In this document: one piece after another, positions 15,050 through 23,091 of the stretch
How positions within the stretch are numbered: the first letter of the stretch is position 1
How the letters are laid out: the number at the start of each line of letters is the position of its first letter
Assembly: GCA_009885355.1 (NCBI GenBank)
Contig: VFKW01000035.1
Span: 1 to 45,458, forward strand
Source of the DNA: Candidatus Berkelbacteria bacterium
GTDB lineage: Bacteria > Patescibacteriota > UBA1384 > VFKW01
Direction: 5' to 3'
Length of the DNA stretch: 45,458 nt
The notes under the pieces: generated by a model
Seen by the model: only the letters and a program-made list of their open reading frames with translations
Databases searched by the model: none
What the model was told of the DNA's origin: nothing
Translations under genes and position numbers: made by a program

Positions 15050-15535
15050 ATGAATAGCTATATTTTTAAGACCAATCTTCACAAGGCCTCAATAAAAGTA
15101 AATATAAATTCATTCATGATCGGCGGATTATTTTTCGTTTTAACTATGATCTGGTCCACTGATGCTGATCACATTACCCCTCTAATTACCAGTGAAATTC
15201 TACTAGCTATCCCTTTGCTTTTCGCCTCCAGTCTTGCCTATATCAAAGTTGCCGAAAAAGAAGAGACAAAAGCTTGGGATACATTTGGTTGGATCGCAAA
15301 TACTCTCGGCAATACATTAGTCTTCAATATTATTGGTTTAATGGCCGCCGCCATCAACGGACGTCCCGCCGCCGTCATGTTCTTTTTTTCTTTTATGTTT
15401 ATCATGCTCATTTATACCATCATAAATATTTTAGAAAACAAAAACCTTATCGGCCAGCGCATCTTCAAATATGCCTTTCTAATTATCATCATTATCCTCG
15501 GCGGCCTGATCCCAGCCTACATAATCACCGGCTGA
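15050..15535 (+). CDS. Small multi-pass membrane protein
   Basis: This 161-residue protein follows the metalloprotease by 8 nt with a GGAG site before its ATG, so the two are probably cotranscribed. About five hydrophobic segments are visible (roughly 20-37, 45-65, 78-97, 103-122 and 138-158). No catalytic motif is recognised. I checked whether it could be the missing ATPase subunit a: it lacks the long amphipathic penultimate helix and its essential Arg, so this is rejected. A role in exporting or holding the protease is possible but unsupported. Confidence 0.7.
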   Translation: MNSYIFKTNLHKASIKVNINSFMIGGLFFVLTMIWSTDADHITPLITSEILLAIPLLFASSLAYIKVAEKEETKAWDTFGWIANTLGNTLVFNIIGLMAAAINGRPAAVMFFFSFMFIMLIYTIINILENKNLIGQRIFKYAFLIIIIILGGLIPAYIITG

Positions 15536-15835
15536 TCATTTCTCAAAATCAAATAGTGTATAATGAATTTGTAAACTGCTTTATTATATAAGTTTATTTA
15601 TTTTTACATTAGGGTTAATACCTCGCAGCTTACGGCGTGCGAATATCCCCCTCCAGTTGTCATTCCGGTTTCTGGCATGTCATTCCAGCGCAGGCTGGAA
15701 TCCAGGAAGCCTTATGTCTGGATCCCGGATATTCTCTCCATTTGTCGAGATAAACTTGTGCCACCCGCTTCCGGGATGACGATATGGGGCATGATACTCC
15801 ATCAGCTTGCTGAGGGTTAGTTTATTGAGGTTATT
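15536..15835. repeat. Intergenic region with dispersed GTCATTCC-type repeat
   Basis: This 300-bp gap has no gene. From about 15657 to 15783 it holds the familiar intergenic element with GTCATTCCAGCGCAGGCTGG, followed by ATCCAGG and CCGGGATGACG; ATTCCAGC/GCTGGAAT at 15682-15701 forms an 8-bp hairpin with a 4-nt loop. Related material occurs at about 20565-20645 and 21380-21555. The element is GC-richer than its surroundings and probably a mobile or amplified non-coding repeat. Confidence 0.6.
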
Positions 15836-16306
15836 ATGCTGCATGAACTATTAAATAAAAAAGCGCCATCTTTCACTCTTTTATCCAGTGAAAAACATCC
15901 AATCTCACTGAAAGATTTTAAAAATCAATTTTTAGTTGTCTATTTTTACCCAAAAGACGAAACAAGTGGTTGTACTATTGAGGCACAAGCGTTTAAAAAT
16001 AATTTTTTTCAGTTTCAAGACCTGGATATAAATCTCATTGGCATTAGCCCGGATGATCCTAAACGTCATTGTGAATTTATTGAGCATTACGATCTTCCGT
16101 TCCCGCTTTTGAGTGATCTTGATCATCAAGCGGCCGTCAGTTTTGGAGTCTGGGTCCAAAAAACTATGTATGGAAAAACTTACTGGGGCATTGAACGTAC
16201 CACTTTTATCATCGACAAAGAGGGGATCATTCGCGATATCATCGATCACATCAAGCCAAACGAACACCCAGAAAAAGCCCTCGAATCAGTCAAGAAGATA
16301 ATATAA
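15836..16306 (+). CDS. bcp: Peroxiredoxin, Bcp/PrxQ type
   Basis: This 156-residue protein has the full thioredoxin-fold peroxiredoxin length. It reduces hydrogen peroxide and organic hydroperoxides in the cytoplasm. The active site reads DETSGCTIEAQAF with peroxidatic Cys46; family consensus is TPGCT, so Pro is replaced by Ser. The resolving Cys five residues later, found in many Bcp proteins, is absent; Cys79 (PKRHCEF) is placed like the resolving Cys of the alpha-3 type PrxQ group, so it may be a two-Cys enzyme of that class. The ATG follows GAGG by 7 nt. It stands alone and ends in its own small terminator. Confidence 0.93.
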   Translation: MLHELLNKKAPSFTLLSSEKHPISLKDFKNQFLVVYFYPKDETSGCTIEAQAFKNNFFQFQDLDINLIGISPDDPKRHCEFIEHYDLPFPLLSDLDHQAAVSFGVWVQKTMYGKTYWGIERTTFIIDKEGIIRDIIDHIKPNEHPEKALESVKKII

Positions 16307-16314
16307 ATATAAAA

Positions 16315-16345
16315 GCTCACGTAGTGAGCATCAATATTTTTGCAT
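16315..16345 (+). terminator. Likely intrinsic terminator after bcp
   Basis: GCTCAC (16315-16320) and GTGAGC (16324-16329) form a short hairpin with a 3-nt loop, followed by an interrupted T-rich stretch. It lies 9 nt after the bcp stop. The weak stem makes it a moderate call. Confidence 0.5.
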
Positions 16346-16369
16346 TTTTAGATTTGCTTTTTGCATTTT

Positions 16370-17521
16370 TTAGTATTTATTATTTTCAAAATACTTATTA
16401 TATTGCTCAGCGCTTTTATTTATAGAAAATTTATTCTTTGCCATCAAATATGAATTATGGCCAAAATCCCTCGCTTTTTCCGGGTTATTTCTCAAAAAAT
16501 CAACTTTTGCGATCATTTGTATCAGATTTTGTACCAAAAATCCATTTTTTCCGGTTTCGATGCAATCTTCTGCCAGCCCGATCGGAAATGAAATAATCGC
16601 CATCCCGCTTGCCATCGCTTGCATAATCGGTAAATTTCGAGTTTCATATCTAGCTGTTTGTAAATATATTTGCCCCTTGTGAAAAATGTGTTTTAAATGT
16701 TCCGTGCTTGGATTTTCGATCACCATTGCCCCGCGTTTTTGAAATAATATCCGGTATGCCGGATCATTTGTATTTAAAATTACCAGTTTTTGCAGTTCTC
16801 GGATACGCTGAAAGGTCTCCATGATTCTATCAATTCCCTGCGCCATAAAATCAGACAATCCGTAATGCAAATCAGCATAATAAACTAAAAGTGGTTTTTC
16901 CGGATCAAACATAGCAGTCATTCTTTCACATTCCTTGCAGCTTTGGTCATGCTGAAACCAGTCTTCGTTTAATCCATACGGAAGCACCGTCACCCTGCTA
17001 GCCGGCATATCGTAATATCGAAGTAGATCTTCTTTTGCATTGCGGTTCGGTACAACAATTGAGAAATTTGTTCGGCAAATCGTCTCTTGCGCTTCTTTTA
17101 TCAATCTATAATATTCTTCTTTTGAATGATCAAAATTAACCCCGAGGATTTTCGCTTCTTCCAAATGTTTTTTCAAGGCCAATATTTCCTCGCCATATTC
17201 CGGCCGGTCGATCGTTCTTTTTAATGCATCTGCGATATAAGTAAAGTTCACAATATGCTTGCTTTGGCTGTCCAAAAAAGGCAGACTGTTCATCGGCGAT
17301 CCGTAAATGATCCGAGCTTTAGAAATATCTTGCCAATATTTTGATAGCGAAAATGCCCGACAAATAGGCCCCAAAAAATCTAGCTGATCCCAGCCGTCAG
17401 TGACCGGATTAAATGCTTCAATTTCCAACCCCCGCTCATGTAATCTCGGGATTAGGTCGTTATGAAATTGATTGTAATCAGCGCCGTCAACGGCTGATTC
17501 TTGCAACAAGGAAAGTTGCAC
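16370..17521 (-). CDS. Glycosyltransferase, GT4-like (GT-B fold)
   Basis: This 383-residue protein starts at GTG 17521, 4 nt after GGAGG; a nearby ATG is out of frame. The C-terminal half has the GT-B pattern: VVPNRNAKEDLLRYYDMPASRVTVLPYGL (acceptor-domain end and linker), then a donor-binding domain with IYLQTARYETRNLPIMQAMASGMAIISFPIGLAEDCI and NGFLV. The usual E-x7-E of GT4 is altered: the first Glu is in the YETRNLPIMQAMASG segment and the second position is Gln or Ala. It probably transfers a sugar from a nucleotide donor to a cell-surface glycan or lipid; the substrate is not predictable. It lies downstream of rpoD on the same strand, 90 bp away. Confidence 0.82.
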   Translation of the reverse strand: MQLSLLQESAVDGADYNQFHNDLIPRLHERGLEIEAFNPVTDGWDQLDFLGPICRAFSLSKYWQDISKARIIYGSPMNSLPFLDSQSKHIVNFTYIADALKRTIDRPEYGEEILALKKHLEEAKILGVNFDHSKEEYYRLIKEAQETICRTNFSIVVPNRNAKEDLLRYYDMPASRVTVLPYGLNEDWFQHDQSCKECERMTAMFDPEKPLLVYYADLHYGLSDFMAQGIDRIMETFQRIRELQKLVILNTNDPAYRILFQKRGAMVIENPSTEHLKHIFHKGQIYLQTARYETRNLPIMQAMASGMAIISFPIGLAEDCIETGKNGFLVQNLIQMIAKVDFLRNNPEKARDFGHNSYLMAKNKFSINKSAEQYNKYFENNKY

Positions 17522-17579
17522 ATTTCCTCCCAGCTAATAGGTTACTATTCTTAGGCGTCAGCCGCCCTTCTTTTGTCCC

Positions 17580-17610
17580 TAACTACTAACTACGAACTAC
17601 TATCTACTAT
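17580..17610. repeat. ACTACTAACTAC-type intergenic repeat after rpoD
   Basis: TAACTACTAACTACGAACTA continues to CTATCTACTAT immediately after the rpoD stop. It is the same class of word as the inverted repeat at 8961-9106. This is a short dispersed element of unknown role. Confidence 0.45.
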
Positions 17611-17611
17611 G

Positions 17612-18703
17612 TTATTTTTGTAAATAATCTTTCAATCGGCTGCTGTCTTCGTGTTTTTTCAATTTTTGCAGTGCTTTTGCCTCGATCTGTCGGATACGTT
17701 CACGCGTCACGCCGAATTCTTTGCCCACTTCTTCTAGTGTGTGAGTTTTACCGTCTTCCAGCCCAAATCTCATCTTTAAAATTCTTTGTTCGCGAGGTGA
17801 TAAATAACGTAAAAATTCTGTAATATGGCCTTTGAGCAATTGATAAATCGCCGATTCCTCAGGCGACATACTGTCTTTGTCTTCCAAAAAGTCGCCCAAG
17901 CGGGAATCTTCTTCTTCGCCAACCGGTGCTTCCAATGATACTGTTTCTTGGGAAATTTTCAAGATATTTTCCACTTTATCAATCTCGATGCCCATCTCCG
18001 CAGCGATCTCTTCTGGTAATGGTTCGCGGCCCAAATCTTGTACCAGTTGTCGTTGGACTCTGATCAATCGGTTGATTGTTTCAACCATATGCACAGGAAT
18101 ACGGATTGTTCTAGCTTGGTCGGCAATCGCTCTGGTGATCGCTTGTCGGATCCACCAGGTCGCATAAGTTGAGAATTTAAAACCTTTATGATAATCAAAT
18201 TTTTCAACCGCCCTTAAAAGTCCGGTATTGCCTTCTTGGATCAAATCCAAAAGTGACAATCCGCGCCCGATGTATTTTTTAGCAATCGATACTACCAAAC
18301 GCAAATTTGCCTCAGCCAATTTCTTTTTGGCTGTCTCATCACCTTGCACGATTCTCTTGGCCAATTTGATCTCTTCTTCACTATTTAATAGTGAGATTCG
18401 GCCGATTTCCCTCAGATACATTCGAACAGAATCATCCGAAATATCTGAAACTTCCGGCAATTTTTCTTTTTTTTCTTGACCTGGAATTTCCAAAAGTCTT
18501 TTTGGCTCGCGTATTTCAATTCCTTGTCGGTTTATATATTCATAAAAAGCATCTACCGTTGCGACATCTTCTTCCGCATCGGGCATTGCTTGTTCGATTT
18601 CCTGATATGTCACAAAACTATGCGCTTTGCCTTTATCGAGCAACGCTTGTAATGCTTCTGGGAAATCCAGTTCTATTTCTTGTTTAATTATCTTTTTCGC
18701 CAT
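17612..18703 (-). CDS. rpoD: Primary RNA polymerase sigma factor (sigma70/RpoD)
   Basis: The ATG at 18703 is chosen because AGGAGG lies 8 nt upstream; this gives 363 residues. Conserved regions: 1.2 (SVRMYLREIGRISLLNSEEEI), 2 with the -10 binding segment (FKFSTYATWWIRQAITRAIADQ), 3 (GREPLPEEIAAEMGI) and 4 with the -35 helix-turn-helix (LEEVGKEFGVTRERIRQIEAKALQKL). A short region 1.1-like N-terminus is present and the large non-conserved insert of E. coli RpoD is absent. The protein directs RNA polymerase to housekeeping promoters; the TTGnnn-17-TATnAT boxes found in this window fit it. The start lies inside the dnaG 3' end, so the two genes form a reduced macromolecular-synthesis operon. Confidence 0.97.
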   Translation of the reverse strand: MAKKIIKQEIELDFPEALQALLDKGKAHSFVTYQEIEQAMPDAEEDVATVDAFYEYINRQGIEIREPKRLLEIPGQEKKEKLPEVSDISDDSVRMYLREIGRISLLNSEEEIKLAKRIVQGDETAKKKLAEANLRLVVSIAKKYIGRGLSLLDLIQEGNTGLLRAVEKFDYHKGFKFSTYATWWIRQAITRAIADQARTIRIPVHMVETINRLIRVQRQLVQDLGREPLPEEIAAEMGIEIDKVENILKISQETVSLEAPVGEEEDSRLGDFLEDKDSMSPEESAIYQLLKGHITEFLRYLSPREQRILKMRFGLEDGKTHTLEEVGKEFGVTRERIRQIEAKALQKLKKHEDSSRLKDYLQK

Positions 18704-20489
18704 TTTTAATACCTCCTGCACTCTGGAGAAATGTTTGCAATTGAGAAAGGAGCTCTTTCACTTTCTTTCTATCACCTGATTCTTCAGCTTCGCCGATTGC
18801 TCGGGCAAAGTCAAGTTTTTGGTTTTCGTGATAGTTTAAGCTTAGATGTTCCAAGGTCTGATTTATTGCAGATTCAATTGTCGCATTATCTTCGCCGGCC
18901 TCCAGCTCGTTTTTTGGATTCATCGAGCTGTCTATTATTTTTTTCAAAATCTCTTGATCAGCCTCATTTAAATTTTTGCGAAGATAGGAAATTAATTCTT
19001 TTTGAACATTTTCAGAAATAATAACAGCCTCATTATACCAGATTTTTATCATCTTTACAATTGTAATGTATGTATTGGTGAAATGTTTTTCATTAATTTT
19101 CCCGATAAATTCTTTTCCAAGCCCCGGGTTATTGATCAATTGTCCAATCAGTTCTCCTTGCAGGTCCAATTTTTCAATCTTTTTTATCTCCTCGCCAACT
19201 GGTTCACTCGGCTTTTTTGATGCATATTTATCTTGCTTGATCGATCCTTTTAAAATCTCGACAGTTACTGACAATCTATTGGCCAATTTTTGCAAATAAT
19301 GTTGCTTTTCCACACTGTCAGCAATTTGATTAATAATCGGCAGCAATTTTGCCGCAATCTGTTTTTTTTGTGTCCCGTTCAAAGACATTTCATCTCCAAC
19401 CATCGAAAATGCCCGATCAAAATGCCATTGCACAGCCGGAATCGCCTTTTTGATCAGCTCAGGCCACATTTGGGGTACTTTTTCGATCACTTCTCCCGCG
19501 TCTTTGAACTCGGCCGGCAGCACGCAGACATCGGCTGTATAATTTTCCCGCAGGCAAATTTCGATCACTTTTTCCGTCGCCTTTTGGCCCGCCTCGTCAT
19601 TATCAAACGCCAAAACAAAGCGCTGCGCATAGCGATACATTATCCTAAAATGATCTTCCGTCACCGCTGTTCCTGACGAAGCGACCACATTTTCCACTCC
19701 CGCTTGGTGCGAAGCGATCACATCCATCTGCCCCTCGACAAAGATGATTGAGCCTTTTTGACGAATCGCCATTTTGGCATTATTTAGTCCATACAAGGCG
19801 CGGCTTTTATGAAATAAAGCAGTCTCAGCCGTATTTAAATATTTTGGTCCCGGTCCGTCGGGAAATTCCCGTCCGGTAAATGCAATTGTCGTCCCCATCG
19901 GATCTGCAATTGGAAACATAATTCGCTTATAAAATCGTTCCGGCTTTCCAGCTGCCGCAATCTCTGATTCCCGAAATCCGCGCTTGACCAGAAAATCTCC
20001 CAAACCTCGTTTTTCCGGCGCAAATCCAATTCTGAACTTTCGGATCATCTCCTCAGAAATGCCTCTTTTTTTCAAATACTCCAGCGCCCCTTTGCCAAGC
20101 TCGTGATTGAGTAAAATCGTTTGAAAATATTTACTGGCCAGTTCATTTATATTGAGCAGTCTATTTTTGTCGTCTTTTTTCTCTTGTGTCGGCTCAAATT
20201 TATCTTCGATTTTGACCCCGGATCGATCGGCCAAAAACCTGATCGCCTCTGGGAAATTCAATCCTTCCATCTTTATTACAAAGCCGAAAATATCTCCCCC
20301 CTCATTGCATCCAAAGCATTTATAGATCTGTTTTTCCGGTGAGATCATAAACGAGCCGGTTCTTTCTTCGTGAAAAGGGCAAAGCGCTTTAAAATTCGCG
20401 CCCGCTTTTCTCATCGTCACATAATTTGAAATCAGATCGACAATATCCACTCGCCGTCTGATTTCCTCCAATTCTTGCTCACTCGCCAT
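18684..20489 (-). CDS. dnaG: DNA primase
   Basis: This 601-residue protein has the normal DnaG order. The N-terminal zinc ribbon reads CPFHEERTGSFMISPEKQIY followed by CFGCNEGGD (C-x2-H and C-x2-C). The catalytic Toprim core has FVEGQMDVIASHQAG (catalytic Glu) and AFDNDEAG (DxD-type metal site). The C-terminal helical part is the helicase-binding region. It makes RNA primers for lagging-strand synthesis and re-priming. ATG 20489 follows AAGGAG. It overlaps rpoD by 20 nt. rpsU, the usual first gene of this operon in many bacteria, is not upstream. Confidence 0.97.
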   Translation of the reverse strand: MASEQELEEIRRRVDIVDLISNYVTMRKAGANFKALCPFHEERTGSFMISPEKQIYKCFGCNEGGDIFGFVIKMEGLNFPEAIRFLADRSGVKIEDKFEPTQEKKDDKNRLLNINELASKYFQTILLNHELGKGALEYLKKRGISEEMIRKFRIGFAPEKRGLGDFLVKRGFRESEIAAAGKPERFYKRIMFPIADPMGTTIAFTGREFPDGPGPKYLNTAETALFHKSRALYGLNNAKMAIRQKGSIIFVEGQMDVIASHQAGVENVVASSGTAVTEDHFRIMYRYAQRFVLAFDNDEAGQKATEKVIEICLRENYTADVCVLPAEFKDAGEVIEKVPQMWPELIKKAIPAVQWHFDRAFSMVGDEMSLNGTQKKQIAAKLLPIINQIADSVEKQHYLQKLANRLSVTVEILKGSIKQDKYASKKPSEPVGEEIKKIEKLDLQGELIGQLINNPGLGKEFIGKINEKHFTNTYITIVKMIKIWYNEAVIISENVQKELISYLRKNLNEADQEILKKIIDSSMNPKNELEAGEDNATIESAINQTLEHLSLNYHENQKLDFARAIGEAEESGDRKKVKELLSQLQTFLQSAGGIKNGEKDN

Positions 20490-20564
20490 AATCTCCTTGA
20501 AAAATTCTTCCGTTTCAGATATAATGTAAACGTTCTAGGTAAAAAAAGCAATAACTAAATATGT

Positions 20565-20645
20565 CATCCTGGGCTTGTCTTCGATACAACTCAGACCCTG
20601 AGCTTAGTCGAACGGGATCCGGGATCTACCCGCGTCAGCGTGATG
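20565..20645. repeat. Dispersed repeat related to GTCATCCTG/GGGATCC elements
   Basis: The gap between dnaG and the GIY-YIG gene holds TGTCATCCTGGGCTTGTCTT and GAACGGGATCCGGGATC, words typical of amplified intergenic repeats in bacterial genomes. Related words occur at 15657-15783 and 21380-21555 in this window. No coding potential is seen. Confidence 0.5.
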
Positions 20646-20696
20646 TATCATATAAAAGCCGCCTAGATACAAAATGTAACTTTAAGGTTGGATATT

Positions 20697-20963
20697 ATGC
20701 ATTATGTCTATATCCTAAAAAGTGAAAAAGTGAAGCGCTTCTACGTCGGTTATACGATCGATTTAAAACGAAGAATCCTCGAGCACAACGACGGCAATAC
20801 TAGATCAACCAGACCTTTTCGCCCTTGGAAAATGATTTATTGGGAGCAGTTCGACAGTAAAAGCGAAGCCTACAAACGCGAATGGCACCTAAAACACGCC
20901 AAAGGCCGCAAAGAAAAACTGGAAATTATAGATAAGTATGCAGATCATCCCTTAAGTGCCTAG
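20697..20963 (+). CDS. GIY-YIG domain protein (UPF0213-like)
   Basis: This 88-residue protein is a stand-alone GIY-YIG nuclease domain. The motif is split as YVYILKS (residues 3-9) and FYVGYT, followed by DLKRRILEHN with the conserved Arg, and a C-terminal Glu in YKREWHLKHAKG. Small proteins of this kind are common in AT-rich and CPR genomes and are often scattered next to repeats; their roles are mostly untested. ATG 20697 is preferred over an upstream TTG because the fold begins there. It lies between two dispersed repeats, so it may have been mobilised. Confidence 0.88.
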   Translation: MHYVYILKSEKVKRFYVGYTIDLKRRILEHNDGNTRSTRPFRPWKMIYWEQFDSKSEAYKREWHLKHAKGRKEKLEIIDKYADHPLSA

Positions 20964-20979
20964 CAATTATCCTTCGAGC

Positions 20980-20999
20980 CCTGCCTGCCGGCAGGCAGG
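20980..20999. repeat. 20-bp perfect palindrome
   Basis: CCTGCCTGCC is followed directly by its reverse complement GGCAGGCAGG. It lies 16 bp after the GIY-YIG stop. It could fold as a hairpin or be the remnant of a palindromic dispersed element. It has no T-run, so it is not a standard terminator. Confidence 0.6.
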
Positions 21000-21088
21000 T
21001 TGTCGAGAAGTATCAAAAGCTTAATACTTGATGCAAAATACCCCGAAGGGGCCCCATTGGGGCTTAATACAGCGGCGAAGTCGCTTAT

Positions 21089-21172
21089 GGAGGAGTCGGA
21101 TAGTGGCTAATTCCACGCGCTTGGAAAGCGCGCGAGTGAAAGCTCACGTGGGTTCGAATCCCACCTCCTCCG
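21089..21172 (+). tRNA. tRNA-Ser (GGA anticodon)
   Basis: The sequence folds as a class II tRNA: acceptor GGAGGAG/CTCCTCC, an anticodon loop CTTGGAAAG with GGA, a long variable arm (GCGAGTGAAAGCTCAC region), and a T-arm GTGGG-TTCGAAT-CCCAC. The anticodon GGA reads UCC and UCU serine codons. CCA is not encoded. It sits 397 bp from the stop of a large serine recombinase, a typical neighbourhood for mobile elements. Confidence 0.95.
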
Positions 21173-21568
21173 CACGAAGCAGTTTGGAACCTTTTGCAGG
21201 TTCGAATCTGTATATAATAGAAGTCACAAAGACGAAAAAGGCCGCTTAAGGCTCTTTTTGGTGCTATTTAGGCTAGTTTTAAGACGACTAGGAACGGGAC
21301 TGGAACCGTGTTTTTAACCTTATAATTTTGAATACTTTGGTACTTTTTTGCTAAATCGCCTTAAATTCGACAAAAAAAGAAGGCCTTCTCATCGTCATTC
21401 TGTTCGTCATTTACATAGTCAATTTTCATCTTACGTGGCGAGTATCGTCCGAGCCACGCCTCAGCCGAAGAATCTTCCCCACCTTATCGTCATCCCAAAA
21501 CCGGATGGCATCCGATATTCCGCAGGTACTCGGCAGGGTGTGAGGATCCAGCTATAATGTCTTTTAGC
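21173..21568. other. Non-coding region between tRNA-Ser and recombinase
   Basis: This 396-bp stretch has no credible gene. Just after the tRNA, GGTTCGAATCTG at 21200-21211 resembles a T-arm half but does not complete a tRNA. The right part (about 21380-21555) contains CGTCATTCTGTTCGTC, CGTCATCCCAAAACCGG and CCGCAGGTACTCGGCAGGGT, related to the dispersed repeats noted elsewhere. It could hold the attachment site of the recombinase element, but no matching second copy was found. Confidence 0.5.
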
Positions 21569-22927
21569 TTACTCTTTTATTGAAATAGTACGATTTTCTA
21601 GATAAAGCGTTGTGTTCAAACAATTAATCAGTTCGTGTTTTTGAGTTCTTGACCCCTTTTGAAAAATGTAATTGATGAAATCTGTTATGTCGACATCAGT
21701 TTTAATTACTGATGTCGCATTATTTAGATTATTCATCGCCGTTTTTATGACCATAAATTTATCTAATTCAGGCTTAAGTGTAGCCTTGGTTTCTATTTCT
21801 TCAATTGACACCTTTTGGAGTAAGTTTATTAATTGCTCAGTGAGTTTTTCTTCCCGAATATATGGTTCTCGGCAATCAAAATCCTTGAATTGCGAACAAT
21901 GGTAATAAACATATCTCTTAAGTTCACCGCTTTTATACCTTTTAAACTTCTCTTGAGCGGTTATGCCGGAGCCACAAGCGCCACATTTTAGTAATTTTGT
22001 GAAGGCAAATTCTTTCGTACCAGGCTTAGATTTACGCGGAATCATCATTTTCTTTTGAACAAGTTCGAATAACTCACGTGAAATTATTGCTTCATGGGAT
22101 CCGGGGTACCATTTACCACTATACTCAAATATTCCGCAATAATAGAGATTATTAAGCATCCGATAAATCATGCTGAGTGTGTATACTTTGCCACTTTTAG
22201 AGCGGAAGGTAGTTTCATTTTTGAACCAATCGTAAAGATTTCGACCAGAAAAACCTTCATAAGCAACTTTTTCGAAAGCCTGCTTGATGAATGGGGCTCG
22301 CTCTTTGTCTGTAAATACCTGCTTCTGGCCCTTGCCTGAATAATAGTCATTTAAATATCCCAGTGGCGCTTGATTTGGTCGATATCCGAGTTCACATTTA
22401 GTTTTCATTCCTCGCTTGACGTTTATGCCTCGATTATCATTCTCAAGCTTCGCTTGTGAACATAAAATCATAAGAAGAAATTTGTCATTTGGCGAATTTG
22501 TGAGCGCTTGACCATGAGCTCTTATCTCCTTTAAATATCCACTATCCATAAGATCAACGATTGAACCAAGATCTCCTGCATTTCGGCTCAATCTATCTGG
22601 AGCCCATGTTAGAATTCCTTGAAAAACCCCTTTTCTAATATCTTGAATCATCTGATTAAAGACGGGTCGAGCGCTAGAATTTTTAGCTGAATGACTTTCT
22701 CTTCGAATATCAGTGACATTTAAATCCTCGCTTTGTGCCACAATTGTCATCTCCTTAATCTGTGAATCGATCGATAATGCCTGTCTTTCATCATCTTCAC
22801 TCGATTTGCGTGCATAAAGGCAATAATTGACGACTTTGGCTCGAACTTCTGGCTTGTAAGGATTTACCAGTGATCCATTAATATTCTGGGGTAAAACCAG
22901 CGGGCTAGTATTGGTCAAATTTGACAT
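21569..22927 (-). CDS. Large serine recombinase (site-specific integrase)
   Basis: This 452-residue protein has the resolvase-type catalytic domain at the N-terminus: YARKSSEDDERQALSIDSQ with the nucleophile Ser42, and GILTWAPDRLSRNAGDLG later. Next comes the recombinase domain (GYRPNQAPLGYLND; FEKVAYEGFSGRNLYDWF), a zinc ribbon (LLKCGACGSGITAQEKFKRY, then YYHCSQFKDFDC) and a helical C-terminus. Such enzymes integrate and excise phages and genomic islands. Start at ATG 22927 with GGGAGG 4 nt upstream. It is divergent from the restriction-modification operon and near a tRNA gene, so it may have brought that operon in. No phage structural genes are visible. Confidence 0.93.
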   Translation of the reverse strand: MSNLTNTSPLVLPQNINGSLVNPYKPEVRAKVVNYCLYARKSSEDDERQALSIDSQIKEMTIVAQSEDLNVTDIRRESHSAKNSSARPVFNQMIQDIRKGVFQGILTWAPDRLSRNAGDLGSIVDLMDSGYLKEIRAHGQALTNSPNDKFLLMILCSQAKLENDNRGINVKRGMKTKCELGYRPNQAPLGYLNDYYSGKGQKQVFTDKERAPFIKQAFEKVAYEGFSGRNLYDWFKNETTFRSKSGKVYTLSMIYRMLNNLYYCGIFEYSGKWYPGSHEAIISRELFELVQKKMMIPRKSKPGTKEFAFTKLLKCGACGSGITAQEKFKRYKSGELKRYVYYHCSQFKDFDCREPYIREEKLTEQLINLLQKVSIEEIETKATLKPELDKFMVIKTAMNNLNNATSVIKTDVDITDFINYIFQKGSRTQKHELINCLNTTLYLENRTISIKE

Positions 22928-23028
22928 GATCCCTCCCTTTTAAGGTTAAATTGATCCTTGCGTAGGGTGCATCATACCGCCCTGGTTTATTAAGTCCAGA
23001 CCTAATATATCTGAACTTAAAAATAAGG

Positions 23029-23057
23029 TTTACCTAGCCCTTCTGAAGTGATATGAT
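23029..23057 (+). promoter_or_regulatory. Predicted sigma70 promoter for the type I R-M operon
   Basis: TTTACC (23029-23034), a 17-nt spacer and TATGAT (23052-23057) form a good promoter 35 bp before hsdM. The divergent recombinase gene starts only 164 bp upstream, so their control regions may overlap. Confidence 0.6.
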
Positions 23058-23091
23058 ACAGGTGTAATTTAGTAATCAATGAGGACTATTT

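Noticed and set aside
15050..15535. Membrane protein as the missing ATPase subunit a
   Set aside because: It is too short and lacks the essential Arg and conserved helices; it also reads in the opposite direction.
21200..21211. Second tRNA suggested by GGTTCGAATCTG
   Set aside because: Only a T-arm half is present; no acceptor, D or anticodon arm can be folded.
21028..21249. Open frame over the tRNA gene
   Set aside because: It runs through the whole tRNA-Ser and has no start signal or protein character.
21348..21557. Open frame of about 70 residues before the recombinase gene
   Set aside because: It lies in dispersed repeat sequence and has a low-complexity Arg/His/Ser composition.
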